Shown: piece after piece, positions 33,343-42,329 of the stretch
Numbering within the stretch: the first letter of the stretch is position 1
Layout of the letters: each line of letters begins with the position of its first letter
Assembly (NCBI GenBank): GCA_031270665.1
Contig: JAISXD010000008.1
Span: 1-43,703, forward strand
Reading direction: 5' to 3'
DNA length: 43,703 nt
Origin: Tannerellaceae bacterium
GTDB lineage: Bacteria > Bacteroidota > Bacteroidia > Bacteroidales > Tannerellaceae
Made by a program: the position numbers and the translations under genes
The notes under the pieces: generated by a model
Databases searched by the model: none
What the model saw: the letters and a program-made list of their open reading frames with translations, nothing else
What the model was told of the DNA's origin: nothing

Positions 33343-33954
33343 GTGAAAAAGTTATTTGTATCAGTTCTTACAGTTTCTCTTATTTTTACATCTTGTTCAA
33401 ATAATAACGAAGACGTATTATCTCCTAAAAAAGAAATCATCTATGAGGTAAGTATTGCTTCTCCTATTGATGTTGAAAAACTTCTTTCGAGTTCAGAATC
33501 AGAAGTAGAAGTAGAAGTACCTGTAAATATTGTTGCAATATCGTCAAAAGGTATTAAAACAAAAGCAGTAGTAGAAGAAATTATACCTGCAAATGCAGTA
33601 TTGACACATAGAAGAGGAACTGCTCAATTATTTTTTTCTTCTTTCTATGGAGCAATGCTTACAGATGTATATACATTATCTATTACGGTTAATTATGGTT
33701 ATGGACAATGGGTAAGCGGACACAATGGCCCTGACACAGGATATGCGCCATCTGGTTCTGTTACAAATAAATTGACACAGAAAGCGGTACAAAAAGTGAT
33801 TAATTCAAGTAGTGGATCGTGGACTTTTAGCACATCAGCTTATTATCCATTATCCAACTATTTAGGCCAGGTAAGTTCTGCCTGTAAGAAATGGTATCCT
33901 TGTCACTCTAGTCGTTTAAAATTGTATTATACTTGGATTGATGGAAATAAATAA
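33343..33954 (+). CDS. Lipoprotein of unknown function
   Basis: The 203-residue product starts at GTG 33343 (MKKLFVSVLTVSLIFTSC) with a clear type II signal, lipid cysteine at about 18. The linker is acidic (SESEVEVEVP). The C-terminal half has aromatic beta-strand-like pieces (TLSITVNYGYGQWVSGHNGPD) and ends with a CKKWYPC pair that may form a disulfide. I do not recognise a family. It is AT-rich compared with neighbours and followed 63 bp later by a second lipoprotein gene, in the accessory scar. Probably surface or periplasmic. Confidence 0.7.
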   Translation: MKKLFVSVLTVSLIFTSCSNNNEDVLSPKKEIIYEVSIASPIDVEKLLSSSESEVEVEVPVNIVAISSKGIKTKAVVEEIIPANAVLTHRRGTAQLFFSSFYGAMLTDVYTLSITVNYGYGQWVSGHNGPDTGYAPSGSVTNKLTQKAVQKVINSSSGSWTFSTSAYYPLSNYLGQVSSACKKWYPCHSSRLKLYYTWIDGNK

Positions 33955-34017
33955 TTATTCAGGTCACATAGTTGTTATTGAAAAATAACAGCTATGTGAT
34001 TTTTGTTTTTTTATGTT

Positions 34018-34509
34018 ATGAATGCAGTAATAAAATTTAATTTGTTATTATTTTTGATGATATTGTTGCAATGTTGTCAAGATGAAAAGGATGATGTATT
34101 AATAGAGGATAAATCTCAAAAAGATAACGTAAAAGTACGCTATGAAGTGTTTTATGACAGATCGGACGTGTTTGATTTGTCAATTATATTTACAGATGGA
34201 AATTCATTCTATAATTTTGAGAAAGGCTATTATGATAATACAGATATGGTAAAATTTATTGATCGGATAGATGGGACGTCTTGGAAATACGAAATGGAAG
34301 TAAACAGAGGTGCTGTTTTATTTGTTGGGGCTGGTGTGGTATCTAAAAAAGGATTGTCTGCAACAGGCCCTTCAACCATACAGTTGAGTATATATGTTGA
34401 AGATAAATTAGTTAAATATAATGAGGAATATATTCATGCAAGGTGTGAATATCTTTATGGCGTAAAGAAACAAATTGAAAAATATTATTTTTATTCGATA
34501 ACAGATTGA
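34018..34509 (+). CDS. Lipoprotein of unknown function (beta-sandwich-like)
   Basis: The 163-residue product starts at ATG 34018 (MNAVIKFNLLLFLMILLQCC), with the lipobox ending at C19 or C20; an upstream start at 34003 is less likely. After a charged linker the body has strands of the type VRYEVFYDRSDVFDLSIIFTDGN, SWKYEMEVNRGAVLFVGAGVV and TIQLSIYVEDKLVKYNEE. This order loosely recalls small MmpS-like beta-sandwich lipoproteins; I am not certain. It is AT-rich and pairs with the gene at 33343. Confidence 0.65.
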   Translation: MNAVIKFNLLLFLMILLQCCQDEKDDVLIEDKSQKDNVKVRYEVFYDRSDVFDLSIIFTDGNSFYNFEKGYYDNTDMVKFIDRIDGTSWKYEMEVNRGAVLFVGAGVVSKKGLSATGPSTIQLSIYVEDKLVKYNEEYIHARCEYLYGVKKQIEKYYFYSITD

Positions 34510-34643
34510 AAAAGAGAATAAAAACCAACCATTGTTTATTAGCGATTTGCCGTTAATTAATGTTAAATAGTAATGTTTACATGAATAAGTTGCCTTCCTT
34601 TGTGTCTTAACAGACACGTGATATTGCTAAATGGAATAAAATT

Positions 34644-35096
34644 ATGAAGAGAGTATTATTTTTAACAATCGTACTGGTTGGTTTGGTTTTGGTTGGATGT
34701 AAATCAAAGAAAGCGGCGATGAGTACATTAGCCGGTCTGGATGGCGAATGGAATATTGTAGAGATGAATGGCGCTAAACTGAATCCGGACGAAACGAAAC
34801 AACTGATGGTATTTGATGTAAACGGTAAAACGATATCCGGTAATGCAGGCTGTAACCGTATGTCGGGCAAAATAGACTATGAAGCATCAAAGGAAAAAGG
34901 CATCCGTTTTTCCCGGATAATCGCTACCCGTATGGCCTGCATGGATATGCGTTACGAAGACGAATTATTAAAAACGCTGGACAGCGTAGTCCGTTTTGAC
35001 AAAGAAGAAGGAGGTAGCACGAAAACCTCCGAATCGTTTGCCTTTTATGGAACAGACGGCAGTAAATTGATCGTTATCGAAAAGAAGCTCCGGTAA
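34644..35096 (+). CDS. META-domain lipoprotein (HslJ-like)
   Basis: The 150-residue product has a lipoprotein signal ending LVLVGC (cysteine at about 19). One META domain follows: LDGEWNIVEMNGAKL, then VFDVNGKTISGNAGCNRMSGKIDY, then RIIATRMACMDMRYEDELLKTL, and the end FAFYGTDGSKLIVIEK. These match the family repeat (Gxx W, GNAGCNR, TxMAC). HslJ in E. coli is linked to heat shock and novobiocin resistance; the exact role is unknown. A hairpin at 35131-35169 ends the message and serves the convergent hsp20 gene too. Confidence 0.85.
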   Translation: MKRVLFLTIVLVGLVLVGCKSKKAAMSTLAGLDGEWNIVEMNGAKLNPDETKQLMVFDVNGKTISGNAGCNRMSGKIDYEASKEKGIRFSRIIATRMACMDMRYEDELLKTLDSVVRFDKEEGGSTKTSESFAFYGTDGSKLIVIEKKLR

Positions 35097-35130
35097 GGTA
35101 CTCCCTCCTCTTTCTCTCTCTGCGTTAATG

Positions 35131-35169
35131 AAAGAGGCTATCCCGCTTCTATGGCGAGACAGCCTCTTT
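35131..35169. terminator. Bidirectional terminator between META lipoprotein and hsp20
   Basis: AAAGAGGCT (35131-35139) pairs with AGCCTCTTT (35161-35169), with a further CCGC/GCG inner pairing. A-rich and T-rich flanks suit both directions. Confidence 0.65.
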
Positions 35170-35180
35170 ATGCAACGGAC

Positions 35181-35612
35181 TTATTCTACTTCAATTGTTT
35201 TCATATTGGCTTTGAGCCTGTTCTCGTCGAGTTTAGGGATGGAAAGATTCAGCACCCCATGTTCCACTTTAGCCTGGATTCTGTCTTTATCCGCATCGTT
35301 GGGAAGAATCATCCGCTGTTCGAATTTGCTGTATGAAAATTCCCTCCTCAGATAACGTGTTTCTTTGTTCTCTTTAACATTTTCCAGTTTTTTCTCCATA
35401 GAAATGACTAAATTGTTGTCTTCGTCAAAATGGATTGAAAAATCGTCTTTCGTCATTCCTGCAGCAGCGACCTCAATTTTGTACATTTCTTTCGATTCAC
35501 TGATGTTGATGGCTGGAGCCGTTGCGTTTGTTCTAAACATCCAATCAGTATTGAATAAATCATTGAACACATCAGGCGCCCAGTTCTGGCCTCTTCTAAC
35601 AATACTATTCAT
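35181..35612 (-). CDS. Small heat-shock protein, Hsp20/alpha-crystallin
   Basis: The 143-residue chaperone holds unfolded proteins. The alpha-crystallin domain spans about residues 35-130: INISESKEMYKIEVAAAGMTKDDFSIHFDEDNNLVIS, then the LRREFSYSKFEQRMILP region and VEHGVLNLSIPKL. A strong GGAGG ribosome-binding site precedes the ATG at 35612. Upstream, TACTTTCG on the minus strand is one base off the -7 consensus. Confidence 0.92.
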   Translation of the reverse strand: MNSIVRRGQNWAPDVFNDLFNTDWMFRTNATAPAINISESKEMYKIEVAAAGMTKDDFSIHFDEDNNLVISMEKKLENVKENKETRYLRREFSYSKFEQRMILPNDADKDRIQAKVEHGVLNLSIPKLDENRLKANMKTIEVE

Positions 35613-35775
35613 AATTTAAACCTCCATTAATTAAATGATTAAACAATTAATTCTACGAAAGTAAAAATACAAACTATATGCCAATCCTGTATGTCAGCAT
35701 TATACGGTCATTTTTTCTGCCGGATATGACAATTTTGCATTTTGTCTTTTTAAGGTTATTTCCGCATAGATTTGG

Positions 35776-36951
35776 TTAGTCATAGTCTCTATACAAGAGG
35801 TATTTTTTGCGGAGGGCTTTGTATTCGGTTAGTTCTTGTTGCCACGTAGCGCGAATGTCGTCTTCGCTCATACCGAGGATAATTTGGCGGCGCAGTTCTT
35901 TTGTGCCGGCTAATAAGTCGAACCATTCGGGGCGGGTGAAGAAGAAAGCCTGGTCGTTTCCTGCTTTTTTGTAGAAATCGAGGAGGAATTGGAGGGAGAG
36001 CCCTCCTTTAAAAGGATATTCGCGCAGGTCTACGCCGTAACAGGTTTTGTCTTTTTGTAACGGGTTCGTATCGAAGCCGGGTAATGATTTGGGCGTAAAG
36101 GTAAACGAACCGTATTTTTCGTCGGGATAGCCTATCGCCTGGAAAGGGAAATAGGTTCCCCTGCCAATGCTGAATGACGTTGCTTCAAAGAAACATAAAG
36201 AAGGGTACAGGCGGACAGACTGGTCGTTGGGAAGGTTGGGCGACGGTTTTACGGGAAGCCAGTAAGGGTCGCCGTGCGCCCAGTTCAACAGGGTTACAAC
36301 CTGGAGGTTACATTTGATTCCGTTGGCGAGCCAACCTTCCTGATTGATCATCTGCGCCAACTCGCCGACAGTTAATCCGTGAAGTATGGGAATAGGGTCT
36401 ACTCCTACAAACGATTCAAAACCCTTTTTACGGATAGGGCCGTCTACAAAGTCGTTGGGATTGGGGCGGTCTAATACAATAAAATCGACGTTATTTTCGG
36501 CGCATGCTTCCATCACGTAATGCATCGTACTGATATAGGTATAATAACGGGCGCCGACGTCTTGAATATCGAATATTACCACGTCCAGTCCTTTTAACTG
36601 GGCGGGTGTGGGTTTATGATTTTTTCCGTAGATAGATATAATCGGGATGCCGGTCTTCTTATCCCGGCTGTCTTTTATTTCTTCGCCGGCGTCGGCCGTA
36701 CCCCGGAAACCATGTTCGGGCGCCAACACTTTTTTTACCTGAATTCCCCGGCTTACGAATGTATCCAGCAAGTGTGTTTTTGTTTTCTCCAATACAGACG
36801 TCTGGTTTATCACCAAACCTACCTGTTTATCTTTTAATAATCCGGCAATTACATCCATTCGTTCGGCGCCCGTAACAAATGAACCGGCGGGCTGGCTCCA
36901 GCCTGTCCGGCACAAAAACAGACAACTTACTAATAAAATAATCCTCGTCAT
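35776..36951 (-). CDS. namZ: DUF1343 exo-beta-N-acetylmuramidase (NamZ-like)
   Basis: The 391-residue exported protein has a Sec signal (MTRIILLVSCLFLCRTGWSQ). The DUF1343 core shows GLVINQTSVL, VLAPEHGFRGTADAGEEI, IISIYGKNHKP, VIFDIQDVGARYYTYISTM and VLDRPNPN. NamZ removes terminal N-acetylmuramic acid from peptidoglycan fragments, supporting cell-wall salvage. The length is normal. It has a -7 box at 36982-36989 on the minus strand and is divergent from the HD-LptD gene. Confidence 0.9.
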   Translation of the reverse strand: MTRIILLVSCLFLCRTGWSQPAGSFVTGAERMDVIAGLLKDKQVGLVINQTSVLEKTKTHLLDTFVSRGIQVKKVLAPEHGFRGTADAGEEIKDSRDKKTGIPIISIYGKNHKPTPAQLKGLDVVIFDIQDVGARYYTYISTMHYVMEACAENNVDFIVLDRPNPNDFVDGPIRKKGFESFVGVDPIPILHGLTVGELAQMINQEGWLANGIKCNLQVVTLLNWAHGDPYWLPVKPSPNLPNDQSVRLYPSLCFFEATSFSIGRGTYFPFQAIGYPDEKYGSFTFTPKSLPGFDTNPLQKDKTCYGVDLREYPFKGGLSLQFLLDFYKKAGNDQAFFFTRPEWFDLLAGTKELRRQIILGMSEDDIRATWQQELTEYKALRKKYLLYRDYD

Positions 36952-36981
36952 TTATAAAGCCTCCTTTTTAGTCATCATGCA

Positions 36982-36989
36982 CAAATGTA
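36982..36989 (-). promoter_or_regulatory. Promoter -7 box of namZ
   Basis: TACATTTG on the minus strand matches TAnnTTTG, 31 bp before the ATG at 36951; an AGGAGG ribosome-binding site lies between. Confidence 0.6.
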
Positions 36990-37010
36990 GCAAAAGTCCG
37001 GATCATTCAT

Positions 37011-37018
37011 TACATTTG
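37011..37018 (+). promoter_or_regulatory. Promoter -7 box of the HD-LptD gene
   Basis: TACATTTG matches TAnnTTTG. It lies downstream of the earliest in-frame ATG (36977), which argues that translation starts at 37040 or 37052 instead. Confidence 0.6.
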
Positions 37019-37039
37019 TATCGGCAAATTTTGTTGTCT

Positions 37040-40000
37040 ATGAATGAAAGGATGAATCCGATTGATATTATATCCAACTATTATGACGTAGAGACTGATG
37101 CTTACCGGATATTAGTGGCCCATAGCCGCAATGTTACGGATAAAGCGTTGGCAATAGCTCGTGAACATCCGGAGATGAACCTCGATACGGCTTTTATTGG
37201 CGAAGCGGCCATGCTGCATGATATCGGTGTGTTTATGTGCGATGCTCCGAAAATAGACTGCCATGGGGAAGCTGATTACATATGTCATGGGTATCTGGGC
37301 GCCGAGTTGATGCGTAAAGAAGGATATCCCCGCCATGCGCTTGTTTGTGAGCGCCATACCGGGGCGGGAATATCCGAAAAAGAAATAATAAAGCGGCGCC
37401 TTCCGTTGCCTCATCGCGATATGCTTCCGGTATCAATGGAAGAGCAATTAATCTGCTTTGCCGATAAATTTTATAGTAAAACAACATTGGATAAAGAAAA
37501 GTCAATAAGCAAAATAAAAAAAAGCCTCTCTACATATGGAGAGGCGGGCCTTTTACGCTTTGAACATTGGTGTAAACTCTTTTATATAACAACTTTAATC
37601 CTTTTGGCCGGAAGCCTGTCTTTGCAGGCGCAGGAAGTGGCGCCGCCGGTAGCGGCAGAAGACAGCGTTATGCTTTCCGATACGGTTCCCCGGAAGAGTA
37701 CATTGGAGGCTCAGGTAACGTATACGGCGTCGGATTCTATCATCATGACGGCCGCTAACTGGGCTTACCTTTATGGGAAAGGAGACGTGAAATACCAACA
37801 AATCGAACTGGAAGCCGAAATAATAGAGATGAACATGGATAGCAGCTTACTCTTTGCTAAATTCGGCCTCGATTCAATAGGCGAAGAATTCGGATACCCC
37901 TTATTTAAAGACGGCGGGCAAGAATATGAATCCAAAACCATGCGATATAACTTCAAGTCGAAGAAAGGATATATAACTGATGTTCTTACACAGCAGGGAG
38001 AGGGGTATGTAACTGCCACACGTACCAAAAAACTGGTGGGCGATATCCTTAATATGGCCGACGGGCGCTATACTACCTGCGACGAACATGATCATCCTCA
38101 TTTCCATATCCAGATGACCCGGGCGAAGGTGCGACCGAAAAAGGGTATTGTTACAGGCCCTGTTTATTTGGTGTTGGCAGACGTACCTTTGTATCCGTTG
38201 GGACTTCCTTTCGCCTTTTTCCCTTTTTCCGACAAATACTCATCCGGCGTCTTGTTTCCTTCTTTTGGCGATGAATCTGCCAGAGGGTTTTACCTGCGCG
38301 ACGGAGGCTATTATTTTGCCATGAATGATTATATGGACTTGGCGTTGACCGGGGAATTATATACAAAAGGTTCGTGGGGGCTATCCGCTCGTTCCAATTA
38401 CAGAAAGAGGTATAAATACTCGGGCAGTTTGAATGCAAATTACTTAGTAACGAAGTTAGGTGATAAAGGCCTGTCCGACTATAGCTTGTCAAAAGACTTT
38501 AAATTGAACTGGTCGCATAGCCAGGACGCTAAATCAAACCCTTTCCGTACGATTTCCGCCAGCGTAAACTTTGCCACCAGCAGTTACGACAGGAATAATA
38601 TCCAGGGAATGTACGGGGCTTCGTCTACCCAGAATACAAAAGGATCGAGTGTTAGTATTACCCAGCGCTTCCCCAACAGCCCGTTTAGCCTTTCGGGCAC
38701 TGCCAACCTGAACCAGGTGCAACGGGATACGACACTGTCTGTTACATTCCCCGATATTACGCTGACAATGAGCCGTATCTTCCCCTTTAAGCGTAAGAAT
38801 GCAATAGGCTCCGAGCGTTGGTATGAGAAACTTTCCGTGAGTTATTCAGGTTATCTGCGGAATAGTATTACAACAAAAGAATACAAATTCTTCCAATCGA
38901 ATATTATCAGGGATTGGAAGAATGGTATGCAACACCAGATACCGGTAAGCGCTACATTCAGCGTATTCAATTACATCAATATTTCGCCTAACGTTAGTTA
39001 TACGGAAAGATGGTATACCAATAAGATAGAGAAAGAGTATGATGTGCAGAAAGACCAATTGATAGTAAGCGATACAATCTACGGTTTTAACCGGGTTTAT
39101 AACTATAATGCGTCTGTTTCCGCTTCAACCACGCTCTATGGGATGTTCCAGCCGTTGGGCTTTCTCCGGAAATGGGTAAAAACGATCCGGCACAGGATGG
39201 ACCCGTCGATAAGCGTTGGTTTTGCTCCCGACTTCGGCAACCGTAAGTATGGTTTTTATAAAGAATACAGGTATTTAGACGCGGGGGGAGAAGAAAAAAA
39301 GGTATTCTATTCGCCTTTCGAAAATGGCATGTTTGGCGTGCCGGGACAAGGCAAACAAGGCAATATAAGCTTTAGCCTCGATAATAATATTGAAGCAAAA
39401 GTAGTGTCGGACAAAGATTCTACGGGAGTAAAGAAAATGAGCCTTATTGACAAGCTTGCGTTTTCCATGAGCCATAATCTGATTGCAGACTCTTTCAAAT
39501 GGAGTGATTTAAGTGCGAACCTGCGTTTAAAACTAACGAAGAGTTATTCGATAAATCTGAACGGCCAATTTGATACGTATACCTACGAAGTTTCTCAGAA
39601 TGCAAACGGCGTATGGTCTCACCGAAAAGTAGACAGGTTACGTATCCAGGCGGGAAAAGGCGTCGGGCGTTTAAAAAGTACCGGCACCAGCTTCTCCTAT
39701 ACGTTTAATAACGAAACGTTTAAAACAGGTTTGTTGGGGCGGCTGTTCGGCCATTCGGCCAGCGATACGGAAGAAGAACCTTCCACAGACGATACGGAAG
39801 GAACGGAGACGCTTGACCAGATAGACCGGTACGGGGAAAACCAAAGCTTAGTGCCCGAGGAAAGTACAGGCGGCGGGCGGCTGAGAAGCAGGAAGAAGGA
39901 TACAAGCGGAGAGTCCGACCCGGATGGTTATTGGATTAACGCTTTCCCCTGGAGCCTTTCATTTAACTATAGCCTGAACCTCGGCTATGGCGATTTCAAT

Positions 40001-40300
40001 TACATGAAGAAAGAATATAATTATAAATTGACGCATGCATTAAGTTTCAGCGGGAATATACAGCCAACAAAGAACTGGCGCCTTAACTTCAATGCTACGT
40101 ATGATTTCGATATGAAAAAGATATCTTACCTCACGTGTAATTTAACACGAAACTTACATTGTTTCAATATGACAGCCAGTTTTATCCCCGTAGGCCCGTA
40201 TAAATCCTATTCTTTTTCCGTAGCCGTAAGTTCTTCTTTATTAAAAGACCTTAAGTATGACCGGAGAAGTAATTACAGGGAAGGGCAACAATGGTATTAA
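37040..40300 (+). CDS. HD-domain hydrolase fused in frame to LptD-like LPS export protein
   Basis: One frame of 1086 residues contains two proteins that are normally separate. Residues 1-180 are a cytoplasmic HD hydrolase (LVAHSRNVTDKAL, AAMLHDIGVF, HGYLGAELMRKEGYP, CERHTGAG), ending in RFEHWCKLF, where relatives stop. From about 181, YITTLILLAGSLSLQAQEV is a Sec signal peptide, followed by about 890 residues of an OstA/LptD-type outer-membrane protein: an N-terminal OstA-like part (GDVKYQQIELEAEIIEM, ATRTKKLVGDILNMADGRYTTCDEHDHPHFHI) and a long beta-barrel. LptD places LPS in the outer leaflet with LptE. No ATG or GTG lies in frame at the junction. Starts at 37040 or 37052 (MNPIDII) fit the HD family and promoter. 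The frame is intact throughout. Confidence 0.8.
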   Translation: MNERMNPIDIISNYYDVETDAYRILVAHSRNVTDKALAIAREHPEMNLDTAFIGEAAMLHDIGVFMCDAPKIDCHGEADYICHGYLGAELMRKEGYPRHALVCERHTGAGISEKEIIKRRLPLPHRDMLPVSMEEQLICFADKFYSKTTLDKEKSISKIKKSLSTYGEAGLLRFEHWCKLFYITTLILLAGSLSLQAQEVAPPVAAEDSVMLSDTVPRKSTLEAQVTYTASDSIIMTAANWAYLYGKGDVKYQQIELEAEIIEMNMDSSLLFAKFGLDSIGEEFGYPLFKDGGQEYESKTMRYNFKSKKGYITDVLTQQGEGYVTATRTKKLVGDILNMADGRYTTCDEHDHPHFHIQMTRAKVRPKKGIVTGPVYLVLADVPLYPLGLPFAFFPFSDKYSSGVLFPSFGDESARGFYLRDGGYYFAMNDYMDLALTGELYTKGSWGLSARSNYRKRYKYSGSLNANYLVTKLGDKGLSDYSLSKDFKLNWSHSQDAKSNPFRTISASVNFATSSYDRNNIQGMYGASSTQNTKGSSVSITQRFPNSPFSLSGTANLNQVQRDTTLSVTFPDITLTMSRIFPFKRKNAIGSERWYEKLSVSYSGYLRNSITTKEYKFFQSNIIRDWKNGMQHQIPVSATFSVFNYINISPNVSYTERWYTNKIEKEYDVQKDQLIVSDTIYGFNRVYNYNASVSASTTLYGMFQPLGFLRKWVKTIRHRMDPSISVGFAPDFGNRKYGFYKEYRYLDAGGEEKKVFYSPFENGMFGVPGQGKQGNISFSLDNNIEAKVVSDKDSTGVKKMSLIDKLAFSMSHNLIADSFKWSDLSANLRLKLTKSYSINLNGQFDTYTYEVSQNANGVWSHRKVDRLRIQAGKGVGRLKSTGTSFSYTFNNETFKTGLLGRLFGHSASDTEEEPSTDDTEGTETLDQIDRYGENQSLVPEESTGGGRLRSRKKDTSGESDPDGYWINAFPWSLSFNYSLNLGYGDFNYMKKEYNYKLTHALSFSGNIQPTKNWRLNFNATYDFDMKKISYLTCNLTRNLHCFNMTASFIPVGPYKSYSFSVAVSSSLLKDLKYDRRSNYREGQQWY

Positions 40301-40301
40301 T

Positions 40302-40964
40302 TTACCAATCAACAGGCAACTGCCCGCTTGCAATGAGGTAATCGTTTGCTTTGCTGAAATGCTTGTTACCAAAGAACCCCCGGTGGGCGGATAGGGGCGA
40401 CGGGTGTGGAGAAGCTAAAACCAAATTACGGTTCTTATCAATAAAAGCCCCTTTCTTTTGCGCATACGAACCCCATAAAATATACACAATATGGCTGCGT
40501 GATTCGGCCAGCCGGTGAATCACGGCGTCGGTAAATGTTTCCCAGCCTTTATTCTGGTGCGAACCTGCCTGGTGAGCGCGGACAGTTAATGTGGCGTTGA
40601 GCAAAAGTACGCCCTGTCTTGCCCAGCGCGTTAAATCACCGGTTGCAGGAATGGACTTTTGCAGGTCGTTTTTAATTTCCTGAAAAATATTGATCAGGGA
40701 AGGAGGGAAGCGGACGCCCTCTTTCACAGAGAAGCAAAGCCCGTGCGCTTGCCCCGGTTCATGGTAAGGGTCTTGCCCCAAAATAACAACCTTCACCTTA
40801 TCAAAAGGGCAATGCTCAAAAGCGCTGAAAATAGCAGAACCTGCAGGATAAACAACGCCCTGCCGGTACTCCTGCCGTACAAAATCGATTAATTGCCTGA
40901 AATAATCTTTCTCAAATTCGGGAGCCAACCGCTCTTTCCAACTTTGTTCGATTTTTACATCCAT
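40302..40964 (-). CDS. ung: Uracil-DNA glycosylase
   Basis: The 220-residue enzyme removes uracil from DNA. Family-1 motifs are present: the water-activating GQDPYHEPGQAHGLCFSV, LLLNATLTVRAHQAGSH, and the DNA-intercalating ASPHPSPLSAHRGFFG. The length is normal. It ends 1 bp from the convergent HD-LptD gene and is preceded by asnA on the same strand with a 5-bp gap. Confidence 0.95.
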   Translation of the reverse strand: MDVKIEQSWKERLAPEFEKDYFRQLIDFVRQEYRQGVVYPAGSAIFSAFEHCPFDKVKVVILGQDPYHEPGQAHGLCFSVKEGVRFPPSLINIFQEIKNDLQKSIPATGDLTRWARQGVLLLNATLTVRAHQAGSHQNKGWETFTDAVIHRLAESRSHIVYILWGSYAQKKGAFIDKNRNLVLASPHPSPLSAHRGFFGNKHFSKANDYLIASGQLPVDW

Positions 40965-40969
40965 CTTGT

Positions 40970-42007
40970 TTATATTAATGACATACCTGCTTCCTTTGCC
41001 TTTTTGCGCATATCATCCGGCCAGATGCTTGCCTGTATCTCTCCAATATGCGCCTTCCGCAGGTAAAACATACATAAGCGACTTTGCCCGATGCCTCCTC
41101 CAATGCTCTGAGGCAGTTCTCCGTTCAGCAATCGTTTGTGGAAATACAATTCTTTGCGGCTTGCTTCGCCCGTCATATCCAACTGCCTGAGTAAAGCCTC
41201 TTTATTTACGCGTATTCCCATAGACGACAGTTCCATGGCATGGCCAAGTATATGGTTCCATACAAATAAGTCGCCATTCAGTCCTGTTTTACCGTCGGGC
41301 GTGCGGGTAGACCAGTCGTCATAGTCGGGAGCCCGTCCGTCATGTTTTTCGCCATTACTTAATTTATCGCCTATTCCGATAATAAATATGGCGCCATATT
41401 CTTTGGTGATGGCATCCTCGCGTTGCTTGGGCGTAAAGGCAGGATATTTCTGCAATAAGTCTTCTGCATGGATAAAGGAAATCTTCCGGGGCAGAACCGG
41501 TTTTATTGCGGGAAACATTTCATAAACCATATATTCCGTACGTACCATAGCGGCATAAATCCGGCAAACAATCTCTTTAAGAAAATCAATCGTACGTTCT
41601 TCTTCCTTCATGATACGTTCCCAATCCCATTGGTCTACATATAAGGAATGTAAGTTTCCGAGTTCCTCATCCGAGCGGATCGCATTCATATCCGTATAAA
41701 TGCCGTATCCTTCTTCAATTCCGTAATCGGCCAATGTAAGGCGTTTCCATTTGGCCAGTGAATGAACGATCTCCGCCTGGGAATCGTTTAAATCTTTGAT
41801 TGGGAATGTAACGGCTCGCTCCACTCCATTCAGATCATCGTTAATTCCCATTCCTTTTAATACGAATAACGGAGCGGTAACGCGCCTCAATCGCAGTTCC
41901 GAAGAAAGATTTTGTTGGAAGAAGTCTTTAATCTTTTTAATACCCAATTCTGTTTGGGAAAGATTTAGCGAGGCATTATATCCTATTGGTTTGATAAGGT
42001 AACTCAT
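40970..42007 (-). CDS. asnA: Aspartate-ammonia ligase (asparagine synthetase A)
   Basis: The 345-residue enzyme makes asparagine from aspartate, ammonia and ATP and has an aminoacyl-tRNA-synthetase-like fold. Visible are SLNLSQTELGIKKIKDFFQQNL, LRLRRVTAPLFV, VDQWDWERIM, FIIGIGDKLSNGEKHDGRAPDYDDW, and the C-terminal GGGIGQSRLCMFYLRKAHIGE. The start at ATG 42007 (MSYLIKPIGYN) fits the family; an upstream extension to 42049 does not. It precedes ung on the same strand. Confidence 0.94.
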   Translation of the reverse strand: MSYLIKPIGYNASLNLSQTELGIKKIKDFFQQNLSSELRLRRVTAPLFVLKGMGINDDLNGVERAVTFPIKDLNDSQAEIVHSLAKWKRLTLADYGIEEGYGIYTDMNAIRSDEELGNLHSLYVDQWDWERIMKEEERTIDFLKEIVCRIYAAMVRTEYMVYEMFPAIKPVLPRKISFIHAEDLLQKYPAFTPKQREDAITKEYGAIFIIGIGDKLSNGEKHDGRAPDYDDWSTRTPDGKTGLNGDLFVWNHILGHAMELSSMGIRVNKEALLRQLDMTGEASRKELYFHKRLLNGELPQSIGGGIGQSRLCMFYLRKAHIGEIQASIWPDDMRKKAKEAGMSLI

Positions 42008-42049
42008 CTGTTTTTGCGGTATTTTGTGTATATAAATTATGTCCGGCAA

Positions 42050-42194
42050 AAATAGCTATTAATATAAAAACAGCAAGCATTTTTTCGTTCTTTTATTGCA
42101 AAATGACACTAAAAAAGAAAAGAATCCTTTCAAAATGATTGCATAAACCTGTAGGCAAACCATTAGAATACGCAAAAAGTCTTGGAGCAAAGAA
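42050..42194. other. Short spacer between asnA and the tRNA-Arg promoter
   Basis: AT-rich DNA with no gene or hairpin I can support. Confidence 0.4.
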
Positions 42195-42226
42195 TTTGTT
42201 TTACTGAGAGATTATACCTACTTTTG
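42195..42226 (+). promoter_or_regulatory. Promoter of tRNA-Arg
   Basis: TTTG at 42195-42198 (-33) and TACTTTTG at 42219-42226 (-7) are 20 bp apart. The tRNA begins 10 bp after the -7 box. Confidence 0.7.
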
Positions 42227-42235
42227 CACAGTCTT

Positions 42236-42308
42236 GGCCTGGTAGCTTAGTGAATAGAGCGTCAGATTCCGGTTCTGAAGGTCGTGGGTTTGAGTCCCAC
42301 CCGGGTCA
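42236..42308 (+). tRNA. tRNA-Arg (CCG anticodon)
   Basis: The acceptor GGCCTGG pairs with CCGGGTC using two G-T wobbles. The anticodon arm is TCAGA-TTCCGGT-TCTGA with CCG, and the T arm is GTGGG-TTTGAGT-CCCAC. The discriminator is A, and CCA is not encoded. A tyrosine-integrase gene begins 159 bp beyond its 3' end, the usual layout for an element integrated into a tRNA gene. Confidence 0.92.
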
Positions 42309-42329
42309 CAAGTTAACAGATTTTTTGAT

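Noticed and set aside
37520-37555. Hairpin GCCTCTC...GAGAGGC as a terminator inside the HD-LptD gene
   Set aside because: It lies in codons for the HD protein's conserved C-terminal helix (KKSLSTYGEAGLLRF); position and T-run are not convincing, although attenuation cannot be excluded.
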